Below are positions 1 to 7,150 of a stretch of DNA of 11,985 nt, in pieces. Source of the stretch: Jiulongibacter sp966250325 (GTDB lineage: Bacteria > Bacteroidota > Bacteroidia > Cytophagales > Spirosomataceae); the NCBI GenBank assembly GCA_966250325.1, contig CBINGY010000096.1, forward strand, positions 1 to 11,985. The letters run 5' to 3'. A program made the position numbers and the translations under genes. Below the pieces are notes generated by a model that worked only from the letters and a program-made list of their open reading frames with translations, made no database searches and was not told the DNA's origin. How positions within the stretch are numbered: the first letter of the stretch is position 1; every line of letters begins with the position of its first letter.

Positions 1-835
1 CTTATTTACGGGATTAATGATAAATCAGTTATACTTCTGGGGAATGAATCAAACCATCATTCAGCGTGCCCTTGGGGCAAAAAATCTGGAGGAAGCTCAG
101 AAAGGTCTGATCTACACCGGAGTATTGAAACTTCTGGTACCACTAATCATTGTTCTTCCAGGGCTCATTGCGTTTTACTATTTTGGAAATGACTATCTGG
201 ATACGCCCGATTTGGTTTATCCTCTCCTTGTAAAAAAGGTATTACCCGCCAGTCTTACCGGCTTATTTGCGGCGGTTATACTCGGAGCGGTGCTAAGTAC
301 ATTTAACAGTGTGCTTAATTCGGCAAGTACTATTTTTTGTCTGGATTTGCTCAAACCATTCAGAAAAGGAGAACTTAATGATACCTCAATGGTAGTTTAT
401 GGAAAGTGGGTGGCAGTTATACTTGCCATTGTTTCAATTCTGGCAGCTCCTATGGTGGCAAACGCCCCTGAAGGCCTATATCAGTTATTGCAGCAGTTGA
501 ACGGAATTTTCTTTATCCCTATCGCTTCTATTCTTTTTGCCGGCTTTTTTACGAAAAGGATTAATGCAAACGGAGCAAAAGCAGGGTTGGTATTCGGATT
601 AATTTTTTACCTGCTCACCACTTTTGTGTTTCAAATTCAAATACATTTTGTCCATATCTGGGGGATAGAATTTGTGCTTAATTTTATCCTGATGTTTTTT
701 GTCTCGGCACTAAGACCTACCGGAAAAATCGCTCTGGAACCCACTATGGATGACTCTAAACCCTGGCCGGCCGTGGGTGTTTGGGGACTACTGCTTTGTG
801 CTATTACCCTGCTTATCTATGTCTTTCTATCCTGA
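1..835 (+). CDS. Sodium:solute symporter (SSS/SGLT family), 3' part
   Basis: This is the C-terminal part of an inner-membrane Na+-coupled transporter of the SSS (SGLT-like) family; the reading frame is open from base 2, so the true start lies upstream and only 277 residues are visible. The fragment opens with LFTGLMINQLYFWGMNQ and the QRALGAKNLEEAQKG stretch typical of SGLT-like members. It has about seven hydrophobic helices. The segment at bases 290-340 (S-T-F-N-S-V-L-N-S-A-S-T-I-F) matches the helix carrying the Ser/Thr residues of the Na2 sodium site in vSGLT. The protein ends in a last hydrophobic helix (VWGLLLCAITLLIYVFLS) with a TGA stop. The substrate (sugar, inositol or other) cannot be told from this part. 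No partner gene lies downstream on this strand; the next gene is convergent. Family assignment is secure, substrate unknown. Confidence 0.9.
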   Translation, partial: LFTGLMINQLYFWGMNQTIIQRALGAKNLEEAQKGLIYTGVLKLLVPLIIVLPGLIAFYYFGNDYLDTPDLVYPLLVKKVLPASLTGLFAAVILGAVLSTFNSVLNSASTIFCLDLLKPFRKGELNDTSMVVYGKWVAVILAIVSILAAPMVANAPEGLYQLLQQLNGIFFIPIASILFAGFFTKRINANGAKAGLVFGLIFYLLTTFVFQIQIHFVHIWGIEFVLNFILMFFVSALRPTGKIALEPTMDDSKPWPAVGVWGLLLCAITLLIYVFLS

Positions 836-867
836 ATCTGTTTAAAACGTGATTCCAAAAAGATAGG

Positions 868-928
868 TTATTTCTCCTCAAACATATCCCAGTTTCAAGG
901 CTGGAGTATTTTCTGCTAGGAGAAATAA
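868..928. repeat. Long inverted repeat, possible terminator between convergent genes
   Basis: Perfect 11-base arms TTATTTCTCCT (868-878) and AGGAGAAATAA (918-928) enclose 39 bases. The enclosed part has its own short stem, CCAG (889-892) with CTGG (901-904). It lies between the stop of the symporter and the stop of the DUF4159 gene. Read on the minus strand, the stem is followed six bases later by five T (plus-strand A run 857-861), so it could end the minus-strand operon; on the plus strand there is no T-run. The arms are AT-rich and the loop is long, so this is not a textbook terminator. Confidence 0.45.
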
Positions 929-1012
929 AGGGCAAACAGACTTGAGAAATCTGTGGATCAATATTTCTTTTTGTCTAAGTGGTTGAAGTAAAGTGAAATC
1001 GGGATAAGCGGT

Positions 1013-1681
1013 TCAGAGTACCGTAAACGCATACTGAACAAGGTTGGCACCCATTTCAAGAGCCCGTTGACGTACCGATTCGGGGTCTCCGTACACACTC
1101 TGATCTTCCCAGCCATTACCCAAATCACATTCAAAAGACAGGAAACATACCAGTCTACCTTCGTAGATAAGACCGAAACCCTGCGGGGGCTTGTTGTCGT
1201 GCTCATGGATTTTAGGAAGACCATTCGGAAAATTATATTTCTGATGGTATACCGGATGCGAGAAAGGAAGCTCGACAAACTCAAGCTCAGGAAATACCTT
1301 TTTCATTTCTCTCTCTGCAAATGTTCTGAGTCCATAGTTATCGTCAATATGCAGAAAGCCGCCCGCCATAAGATATTTCCGAAGATTTCGGACTTCGTCC
1401 TCCTTGAAAACCACATTTCCATGGCCCGTCATGTACACAAAAGGATACTGAAATAATTCCCGGCTGCCTACATCTACAATATCTTCTTCGTGGTATAGGT
1501 TTGTCCCCAGATTCTTGTTACAAAAGGCTATGAGATTGGGTATGGCTGTTTTGTTGGCATACCAGTCTCCCCCACCGTTATATTTCAGTTTGGCAATTTT
1601 CACTGTGGGTGTTTGTGATGCCGCTGAAAAGGCAAAAAGAGTTATTCCAACAACTAATAAATTCTTAAGGAATGATTTCAT
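1013..1681 (-). CDS. Exported DUF4159 domain protein
   Basis: This is a 222-residue protein of the DUF4159 family, common in Bacteroidota and of unknown biochemical function. Residues 1-22 form a Sec signal peptide (Lys-rich start, hydrophobic VVGITLFAFSA, cut near AASQ), so the mature protein should be periplasmic. The family blocks are all present: MTGHG (84-88), GGFLHIDDNYG (107-117), LPFSHPVYH (138-146), HEHDNKPPQGFG (159-170) and ECDLGNGWED (184-193). The overall shape resembles the Rossmann-like glutamine-amidotransferase fold to which these proteins are often related, but no catalytic role is shown. The ATG overlaps the stop of the upstream rsmE gene as ATGA (1678-1681), which fixes the start and implies translational coupling. 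It is the last gene of a three-gene minus-strand operon. Family sure, function unknown. Confidence 0.9.
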   Translation of the reverse strand: MKSFLKNLLVVGITLFAFSAASQTPTVKIAKLKYNGGGDWYANKTAIPNLIAFCNKNLGTNLYHEEDIVDVGSRELFQYPFVYMTGHGNVVFKEDEVRNLRKYLMAGGFLHIDDNYGLRTFAEREMKKVFPELEFVELPFSHPVYHQKYNFPNGLPKIHEHDNKPPQGFGLIYEGRLVCFLSFECDLGNGWEDQSVYGDPESVRQRALEMGANLVQYAFTVL

Positions 1682-2367
1682 TTCAAGAGATTAAGTAATG
1701 TTATGGCCACCAGGCCAGCCGTTTCGGTTCGAAGTCTGGAGTCTCCCAGGCTTACCTGCAGAAATCCACCTCTTTTGGCTTCCAGCAATTCCGCTTGTGA
1801 AAAATCACCTTCAGGGCCAATGAGAATACAAACCTTATTTTTCAGCGAATGATTGACCAGTGGAAGCGAATCTTCACTTAAATGAGCTAAAAATTTCTGA
1901 TCTGCTGCACACTTCTCAATAAATAAATCGAGATTTTCCATTTCATTAATTTGCGGCAACCAGCTGCCTAAGGACTGTTTCATAGCCGCCACAGCTACCC
2001 GGGAAATACGGTCGGTTTTAATCTCTTTTCTTTCAGAATTGGCTGTTTTAACGAAACTTATCTCCTGAACACCAATTTCAACCGCCTTTTCTATCAGATA
2101 CGTCATCCGATCGATATTTTTGGTGGGGGCAATAGCCAAATGAACATACCTCTTTCCGGTTCTGGCTGTAAACTCCCTGGAGCGAACATGAAGAATCACT
2201 TTCCTCGGGTTTGCCGAAGCTATCTGACATTGAAACAATGATCCGGCACCATCTGTAACCCATATCTCGTCTCCTTCTCTGAACCGGAGTACTTTGACAC
2301 AATGCCGCGAATCAGTTTCGTCAAGCACCTGATTCGCCTCAAAATTCTCCTTAAAAAACAAATGCAT
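1678..2367 (-). CDS. rsmE: 16S rRNA (uracil1498-N3)-methyltransferase RsmE
   Basis: RsmE methylates N3 of U1498 in 16S rRNA of the 30S subunit, using S-adenosylmethionine, in the cytoplasm. The 229 residues have the expected two parts: an N-terminal PUA-like RNA-binding domain (about 1-65, with the RHCVKVLR motif at 21-28) and a C-terminal SPOUT methyltransferase domain (about 73-229). The SAM-binding knot is complete: IGPEGDFS at 183-190 and LGDSRLRTETA at 207-217. EKAVEIGV (93-100) is another family block. Length is close to the 243 residues of E. coli RsmE. The start ATG shares one base with the stop of the upstream gene (TGATG at 2369-2365), and its own stop overlaps the next start (ATGA), so the three genes should be one translationally coupled transcript. 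The call is secure. Confidence 0.96.
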   Translation of the reverse strand: MHLFFKENFEANQVLDETDSRHCVKVLRFREGDEIWVTDGAGSLFQCQIASANPRKVILHVRSREFTARTGKRYVHLAIAPTKNIDRMTYLIEKAVEIGVQEISFVKTANSERKEIKTDRISRVAVAAMKQSLGSWLPQINEMENLDLFIEKCAADQKFLAHLSEDSLPLVNHSLKNKVCILIGPEGDFSQAELLEAKRGGFLQVSLGDSRLRTETAGLVAITLLNLLK

Positions 2368-2903
2368 CAGTCTTCCTCTGATTTAAACGTATAAAGACCT
2401 TTGTCCAGGCTAAGGGTACCTGCATTGAAGTTTTCTACAAAACGGGAGATCACCTCGACATCAATTTCGGTTACATTCAGGCCTATTTCCAAACCGATGC
2501 CAAACTCGAAATTCTCATCTATTTCCACAAATTCTGAAACTTTCACTTCTTCTTCCTCTTCGATCTCTTCGATGAAATCCTCTACCAGCTCATCCATTTT
2601 TTCATCAACCTTGTATCCGGGAGATCTTTCATCAATCGGAATGAAACCAGGATGCAATTTTTTCACTCTACGCTCGGCTTCTTCCATGACCACGCTCTGA
2701 TAATGCAGTTCAAGGGTAAACATGGCGGCATCGTAAATGACTTCTTTGCCATCATACTTTCCTACAAACTGAAACTGCACATATTCACCGGTTTCAGAAA
2801 GCTCCTGATCATCTTCTACAAGCACAAAATTCTGACCATCACACTCACATTCTTCCTTCAACTTCTTGATTTCTATCGGATCAAACCCGGGATTGTTCTG
2901 CAT
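2367..2903 (-). CDS. Acidic protein of unknown function, first gene of the rsmE operon
   Basis: I do not recognise a named family. It encodes a 178-residue soluble, strongly acidic protein without signal peptide or membrane helix. Near the N-terminus is an E-C-E-C-D-G cluster (residues 18-23, two Cys separated by one residue). Predicted strand-rich sections (41-75, 131-153) flank a Glu/Asp-dominated tract (101-119, with five consecutive Glu at 115-119) that is probably an exposed helix. The C-terminus is again polar (KSEED). The gene is credible because it is coupled to rsmE by a TGATG overlap and has an exact Bacteroidota -7 box 22 bases upstream of its ATG. Its position suggests a role near ribosome biogenesis or a conserved Bacteroidota function, but this is only inference. 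The opposite-strand Ser-rich frames over the acidic tract are shadows. Confidence 0.8.
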   Translation of the reverse strand: MQNNPGFDPIEIKKLKEECECDGQNFVLVEDDQELSETGEYVQFQFVGKYDGKEVIYDAAMFTLELHYQSVVMEEAERRVKKLHPGFIPIDERSPGYKVDEKMDELVEDFIEEIEEEEEVKVSEFVEIDENFEFGIGLEIGLNVTEIDVEVISRFVENFNAGTLSLDKGLYTFKSEED

Positions 2904-2925
2904 GCTCTGTTTAATTTATGAAAGG

Positions 2926-2933
2926 CAAATTTA
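2926..2933 (-). promoter_or_regulatory. Candidate -7 box for the minus-strand rsmE operon
   Basis: On the minus strand the sequence reads TAAATTTG, an exact match to the Bacteroidota primary-sigma -7 consensus TAnnTTTG. It lies 22 bases before the ATG at 2903. No TTG (-33 element) is found at the usual 17-23 base distance; the nearest candidate (CAA on the plus strand at 2965-2967) is about 31 bases away. Placement is reasonable, but strength is uncertain. Confidence 0.45.
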
Positions 2934-3013
2934 CTCAGAATTGATCATTCGTTTTTGTCATGCCCAATTTTTCTGCCCATTCGTACTTTTTTACCAGAAA
3001 CTTAAACTATTCA

Positions 3014-3021
3014 TATATTTG
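3014..3021 (+). promoter_or_regulatory. Candidate -7 box for the LTA-synthase-like gene
   Basis: TATATTTG matches TAnnTTTG exactly and sits 26 bases upstream of the ATG at 3048. At the -33 distance only a T-run (2987-2992) is seen, not a clear TTG. Together with the box at 2926-2933 on the other strand it would make the 144-base spacer a divergent promoter region. Confidence 0.45.
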
Positions 3022-3047
3022 GCGAAACTATACTACCAATCTGATTC

Positions 3048-4880
3048 ATGAGGGAGAGAATCCAGTTCCTTTTTATATACTTCGGATTTTGGGTCATTTA
3101 TTTTCTGTGTGCCCGGGTAATTTTCCTTACTTATCATATTGACCAGACCAAACTGGTCACGCTTGAAACGCTGGCCGGTATCTTCTGGAACGGAATACGC
3201 ATGGATATGTCAATGGCCGCTTATCTATCTTTACTTCCATTTCTTTGGGTTAGTTTTTCAAATTTTATCAAAAAAAGTGTCTTTGAAACCACGCTTTTCT
3301 CTTACACCCTTATTGCCGTATTCTTTGTTACCCTTCTTGTAGTGATAGATCTGGAGGTATATAATGTATGGAATTACCGGCTTGACGCCACACCATTAAG
3401 ATATCTGGACACTCCGAAAGAGGCCTGGGCATCGGTCAAATCATCTCCGGTTCTCCGCCTGTTTATCAGCTACATCATTCTCCTGATCATTGCCAGTTAT
3501 TTTGTGTACCGCATCATTGCCAACAAAATAAACAGCTGGAACTTCACCAAAAAATGGCGTTTCATACCTTGGGCTTTACTACTTACGGCGGCCCTATCGA
3601 TACCCTTGCGGGGGGGCATTACTAAAACTTCGCTGAAACCGGGAACGGTTTACTTCAGCGAAAATAACTTTGCCAATATTTCGACGCTGAATTCCTGCTG
3701 GAACTTTTTCTATTCCCTGTTTAACAAGGCATATGACAAAGTGAATCCTTACAGCTTCCTGCCCAATGAAGTTATTCTGCGATCGATGAAGGAATTGTTT
3801 CAAAAGAATGGAGAGGCTATTCCCGTCATCAGGAAAACACAACGCCCTCCCAACGTTCTCCTGATTATCTGTAAAAATTTCAGCGAAAAAGTGATTGACC
3901 AAAGTCATGGAGGAATTGAAATTACACCGAATTTTAACCTACTAAAGAAGGAGGGGATTTATTTCCCGAATACGTATGCAGCGGGTGACGCTACCGAGAA
4001 GGGGCTTGTAGCTATTTTGAGCGGCTTTCCCGCTCAACCCAAGGAATCAATCCTTCAGGAACCCAATAAATCACGAAATCTGCCATTTCTTACCAAGGAT
4101 ATACAAAACAAAGGGTATCGCACAGAATTTTATTATGGAGGTGACTCCGAGTTCCCTGACTTAAGATCGTATCTGCTGGAGGCCGATTTTGAGCAGATTA
4201 TTGATGTGAATGATTTTGGAGCAGAATTTTCATCCGTTTCAACGGCGTCAGATAATGAAAGAGTTTTTGATAAGTTTCTGGAAGATCATTTACGTGAGCG
4301 AAAAGATCCGTTTTTTTCAGCCCTTTTGACCAACATTATCGCCAATCAACCTCTTGAAAATGAATCTGTTCCAGGTGACAATCCTGAAAGTATGTTTTTC
4401 AACGCCATAAAACATACAGATCATCATCTGGGTGGGTTTATTGGTAATGCCAAACGACAAAGCTGGTGGAAAAACACCGTGGTTATCATTCTGGGCGATC
4501 AGGGAAGTGCCCTGCCAAAAACGGGCAACCGATCTGAAGATTTCAAGATTCCGATGTTGTGGACTGGCGGGGCAGTAACGGATTCTCAGATCATTAAAAA
4601 CACTGTGAGCCAGACCAGCGTGGCAAGAAGTCTTCTCGAATCTCTCGGAATAAATGCTTCCAAATACAACTGGGGACGAAATATTTTTCGGATAAATGAA
4701 AAACAGTGGGCCTATTTCTGTTTTAATGACGGATTCGGCTATGTGACACCAAATAAAGTTTTGCTTTTTGACAATGTAGGCAAACGACTCATCTATTCTG
4801 AAGGCGAAATAGGCGAAAAAGAGCTCCGATTAGGCAAGGCACTTCAACAAAAATCCTTTCAGGAATACCTCGACAAATAA
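3048..4880 (+). CDS. LTA synthase/sulfatase-family membrane protein with degenerate active site
   Basis: This 610-residue protein has five predicted membrane helices (about 7-29, 55-72, 83-101, 136-155, 172-188) followed by an extracytoplasmic alkaline-phosphatase-superfamily domain (about 265-545), the layout of lipoteichoic acid synthase and related phosphoglycerol/phosphoethanolamine transferases. Family landmarks include ITPNFNLLKKEGIYFPNTYA (292-311), TEKGLVAILSGFPAQP (316-331), FYYGGDSEF (361-369) and FNDGFGYVTP (559-568). The Thr that would be the nucleophile is kept (T316), as is the Asp ligand D484. However, the usual metal-binding Glu of the ESF(S/M) motif is Lys (K276 in CKNFS), the His of SSHEP is Asn (N433 in IANQP), and the DHG motif is DQG (Q485). 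Mn2+-dependent transfer as in S. aureus LtaS would therefore be impaired. The frame is intact and full length. It is divergent from the rsmE operon and has its own -7 box. Family sure, activity doubtful. Confidence 0.88.
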   Translation: MRERIQFLFIYFGFWVIYFLCARVIFLTYHIDQTKLVTLETLAGIFWNGIRMDMSMAAYLSLLPFLWVSFSNFIKKSVFETTLFSYTLIAVFFVTLLVVIDLEVYNVWNYRLDATPLRYLDTPKEAWASVKSSPVLRLFISYIILLIIASYFVYRIIANKINSWNFTKKWRFIPWALLLTAALSIPLRGGITKTSLKPGTVYFSENNFANISTLNSCWNFFYSLFNKAYDKVNPYSFLPNEVILRSMKELFQKNGEAIPVIRKTQRPPNVLLIICKNFSEKVIDQSHGGIEITPNFNLLKKEGIYFPNTYAAGDATEKGLVAILSGFPAQPKESILQEPNKSRNLPFLTKDIQNKGYRTEFYYGGDSEFPDLRSYLLEADFEQIIDVNDFGAEFSSVSTASDNERVFDKFLEDHLRERKDPFFSALLTNIIANQPLENESVPGDNPESMFFNAIKHTDHHLGGFIGNAKRQSWWKNTVVIILGDQGSALPKTGNRSEDFKIPMLWTGGAVTDSQIIKNTVSQTSVARSLLESLGINASKYNWGRNIFRINEKQWAYFCFNDGFGYVTPNKVLLFDNVGKRLIYSEGEIGEKELRLGKALQQKSFQEYLDK

Positions 4881-4885
4881 AGAAG

Positions 4886-4926
4886 AAGTGCACTTTCGGA
4901 ACATATTCTATAGATAATTGCACTTT
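4886..4926. repeat. Palindrome and direct repeat upstream of glutamine synthetase
   Basis: AAGTGCACTT (4886-4895) is a perfect 10-base palindrome just after the stop of the upstream gene. TGCACTTT occurs at 4889-4896 and again at 4919-4926, exactly 30 bases apart, or about three helical turns on the same face of the DNA. The two lie 67-104 bases before the candidate -7 box of the glutamine synthetase gene, so an operator is possible. No known regulator site is recognised, and an eight-base repeat in AT-rich DNA can arise by chance. Confidence 0.3.
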
Positions 4927-4992
4927 TCTAATAATCTAAAATAAAAATTTACATTTTTCATATTTTCAGTAATTATGTATGGATGATGCGTT

Positions 4993-5000
4993 TATATTTG
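4993..5000 (+). promoter_or_regulatory. Candidate -7 box for glutamine synthetase
   Basis: TATATTTG, identical to the box at 3014-3021, matches TAnnTTTG exactly and lies 44 bases upstream of the ATG at 5045. A transcript starting a few bases downstream would have a leader of roughly 35-40 bases. No convincing -33 TTG is seen at the expected distance. Confidence 0.5.
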
Positions 5001-5044
5001 CTATCAAATTTTACGAATCACTTTTTAATCAATAGTCAATAACC

Positions 5045-6070
5045 ATGGCAAAAGCGAAACTTGAGTACATCTGGCTCGACGGTTACAAGCCGGTACAAAG
5101 CCTTAGAAGCAAAACTAAAATTGAAAACAATTTCAGCGGTAAACTTGAAGACTGTGACATGTGGTCTTTTGACGGTTCTTCTACCGAGCAGGCACCAGGT
5201 GGTTCTTCAGATTGCCAGCTTAAGCCCGTTTTCATCTGCCCCGATCCTGAGCGTTCCAAATTGGGAACTCCGGCTTACTTTGTCATGTGCGAAGTTCTGG
5301 ATTCAAACGGAAACCCTCACGAGTCGAATGGCCGTGCCACTATCGAAGATGATGACAACGATTTCTGGTTTGGTTTTGAGCAGGAGTATTTCCTGTATGA
5401 TGTAGAAACGAATCTTCCTTTAGGTTTCCCTGCAAACGGATATCCAAGACCTCAGGGTCCATATTACTGCTCTGTAGGTGCTAAAAATGCCTACGGAAGA
5501 GAAATTATTGAAGAGCACCTGGAATACTGTATTCAGGCTGGTTTGAACATTGAAGGTATCAATGCCGAAGTAGCTGCTGGTCAGTGGGAATATCAGATTT
5601 TTGCCAAAGGTGCTGCTGAAGCCGGTGATCAGATCTGGGTAGCCCGTTACATGCTGGAAAGAATTTGTGAGAAATACGGTGTGTATGTAAACTATCACTG
5701 TAAGCCTCTGGGTGATACCGACTGGAACGGTTCTGGTATGCATGCCAACTTCTCAAATTCTGCCCTGCGTACTGCCGGAAACAAAGAGACTTTTGAGAAG
5801 ATTTGTCAGGCGTTTGAGCCATTCGTGAAAGAGCACATCGCAGTTTACGGACCAGACAATCACCTTCGTCTGACAGGTAAGCACGAGACTCAGTCTATCG
5901 ATCAGTTCTCTTACGGAGTTTCTGACCGCGGTGCTTCTATCCGCATTCCGATTGCTGCTGTGCAAAAAGGATGGAAAGGATGGTTAGAAGACAGAAGACC
6001 AAACTCTGCAGCAGATCCTTACAAAGTAGCTGCAAGAATCATTAAAACTGTAAAAACTGCTCAGGTTTAA
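5045..6070 (+). CDS. glnII: Glutamine synthetase, type II (eukaryote-like GSII)
   Basis: This enzyme forms glutamine from glutamate, ammonia and ATP in the cytoplasm and is the main entry of ammonium into metabolism. At 341 residues it has the short GSII form, not the ~470-residue GSI or ~700-residue GSIII. The beta-grasp domain (about 1-95) contains WSFDGSSTEQA (40-50). The catalytic domain has the metal and substrate motifs: FGFEQEYFL (109-117; E112, E114), GINAEVAAGQWEYQ (171-184; E175, E182), NGSGMHANFS (228-237; H233), GVSDRGASIRIP (291-302; R295, R300) and LEDRRPNSAADPY (314-326; E315, R317). All are intact. The GSI-type adenylylation-site region is absent, as usual for GSII, so control is more likely transcriptional or by feedback. 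It appears monocistronic, with its own -7 box and a strong terminator. The amt gene 2.5 kb away supports a nitrogen-assimilation context. Confidence 0.96.
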   Translation: MAKAKLEYIWLDGYKPVQSLRSKTKIENNFSGKLEDCDMWSFDGSSTEQAPGGSSDCQLKPVFICPDPERSKLGTPAYFVMCEVLDSNGNPHESNGRATIEDDDNDFWFGFEQEYFLYDVETNLPLGFPANGYPRPQGPYYCSVGAKNAYGREIIEEHLEYCIQAGLNIEGINAEVAAGQWEYQIFAKGAAEAGDQIWVARYMLERICEKYGVYVNYHCKPLGDTDWNGSGMHANFSNSALRTAGNKETFEKICQAFEPFVKEHIAVYGPDNHLRLTGKHETQSIDQFSYGVSDRGASIRIPIAAVQKGWKGWLEDRRPNSAADPYKVAARIIKTVKTAQV

Positions 6071-6091
6071 AAATAGACCGGGATTATATAG

Positions 6092-6120
6092 AAAGGCCTC
6101 CATTAGGGAGGCCTTTTTTT
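6092..6120 (+). terminator. Rho-independent terminator after glutamine synthetase
   Basis: A perfect 10-base stem, AAAGGCCTCC (6092-6101) with GGAGGCCTTT (6107-6116), closes a five-base loop (ATTAG) and runs into seven consecutive T (6114-6120). It begins 21 bases after the TAA stop. This is a textbook intrinsic terminator and should separate glutamine synthetase from the following hydrolase gene. Confidence 0.92.
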
Positions 6121-6149
6121 GTAGCTTCGAACTCCATTTACCTAAGGTT

Positions 6150-7043
6150 ATGATTCTTCGATTTTTATTTCTATTTCTTCTAACCTTCAGAGGCCTGGCC
6201 CAACCACTGGCAGATACAAAGGTTTTGTTTCTAGGTAACAGCATCACCTATGATGGCCGATATATCGCCTACATAGAATCCTGGCTGAAGTCCAGATACC
6301 CGAATTCTGACTTCCAGTTTATCAACATGGGAGTTCCAAGTGAAACTGTTTCGGGTTTGTCTGAACCCAATCATGCCGATGGAAAATTCTCCAGACCTGT
6401 TTTAGAAGAGAGAGCACAGCGGGTTTTTGAAGCCTACAGACCTCAGCTGGTGTTTGCCTGCTACGGAATGAATGATGGTATCTATATGCCATTCGACAAA
6501 GAAAGGTTTAAGTCCTTCCAAAAGGGGATCAGGAAATTGCAGGAGATATCTTCTGAATACAAGGCCAGACTCATCTTACTTACCCCTCCTGTGTATGACG
6601 ATGAGTCAAACAAGCCGTATGGTGCGGTTCTGGATCGATACTCCGAATGGCTCCTGAATTTAAAGAAGCAAGAGGTCATTGATCTTCATTTTCCAATGAA
6701 GGAATATCTTGAAAATCAAAAGGCAAAACAACCTGGTTTCAAGCTGGCATCAGATGGTGTACATCCGGGAGAAATCGGCCACTGGCTTATGGCCAAACCC
6801 GTACTCAAATACCTGGAAGAACCTGTAGGCGAAATCCATGAACCTCCAATGTTTCTGACAGATTCAGATCGGAGTCAAAGACTAGTTGAACTTACCCTCA
6901 AAAAGCAGCGTATACTACGAGATGCCTGGCTTAGCAAAACAGGCCATCAAAGACCCGGTTTGGCGGCTGGCCAGTCCATAGAAGTTGCCGAGGCCATGGC
7001 GGGGCAGCTGGAAAAGGAAATTGCAGATCTACTTAAGCAGTAA
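6150..7043 (+). CDS. Secreted SGNH/GDSL hydrolase (esterase-like)
   Basis: This 297-residue protein starts with a Sec signal peptide (residues 1-18, MILRFLFLFLLTFRGLAQ, cut after LAQ) and is therefore periplasmic or outside the cell. The SGNH catalytic blocks are in order: GNSIT with Ser31 (GNS in place of GDS), Gly61 in NMGVPSE, Asn108 in YGMND, and Asp202/His205 in SDGVHPG, so the triad is complete. After the core (about 24-220) comes a mostly helical tail (about 235-297; LKKQRILRDAWLSKTGHQRPG), a C-terminal extension seen in one lineage of SGNH hydrolases. Such enzymes cut ester bonds in lipids or in acetylated sugars; the substrate cannot be told. Only 29 bases separate its ATG from the upstream terminator, so its promoter must overlap the hairpin or it depends on read-through. 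The best -7 candidate there is TAGCTTCG (6122-6129, one mismatch). Confidence 0.9.
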   Translation: MILRFLFLFLLTFRGLAQPLADTKVLFLGNSITYDGRYIAYIESWLKSRYPNSDFQFINMGVPSETVSGLSEPNHADGKFSRPVLEERAQRVFEAYRPQLVFACYGMNDGIYMPFDKERFKSFQKGIRKLQEISSEYKARLILLTPPVYDDESNKPYGAVLDRYSEWLLNLKKQEVIDLHFPMKEYLENQKAKQPGFKLASDGVHPGEIGHWLMAKPVLKYLEEPVGEIHEPPMFLTDSDRSQRLVELTLKKQRILRDAWLSKTGHQRPGLAAGQSIEVAEAMAGQLEKEIADLLKQ

Positions 7044-7135
7044 GGCCTTGGCCGCCGGTGCAAACTTTAGAGGCCGATGAAATGACATTCCTATACCAGG
7101 ATTAATTCCAGTAAAACGTTATGGCTTATTTTCCC

Positions 7136-7143
7136 TAATTTTG
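7136..7143 (+). promoter_or_regulatory. Candidate -7 box just before mtaB
   Basis: TAATTTTG matches TAnnTTTG exactly and ends seven bases before the ATG at 7151. With the usual spacing from box to start point, transcription would begin at or next to the ATG, giving a leaderless or nearly leaderless message. No clear -33 TTG precedes it, so the match may be accidental. Confidence 0.35.
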
Positions 7144-7150
7144 CGGGTCT

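Noticed and set aside
1067..1456. 129-codon open frame on the plus strand
   Set aside because: It overlaps the strongly conserved DUF4159 blocks on the minus strand and shows no signal of its own.
2401..2700. Ser/Thr-rich open frame on the plus strand
   Set aside because: It is the complement of the Glu/Asp-rich acidic protein gene; the Ser richness simply mirrors GAA/GAG codons. It has no family similarity and no promoter of its own.
7044..7150. GC-rich GGCC-containing patch after the hydrolase gene as a terminator
   Set aside because: GGCC words at 7044-7075 do not form a stem with a workable loop and no T-run follows.
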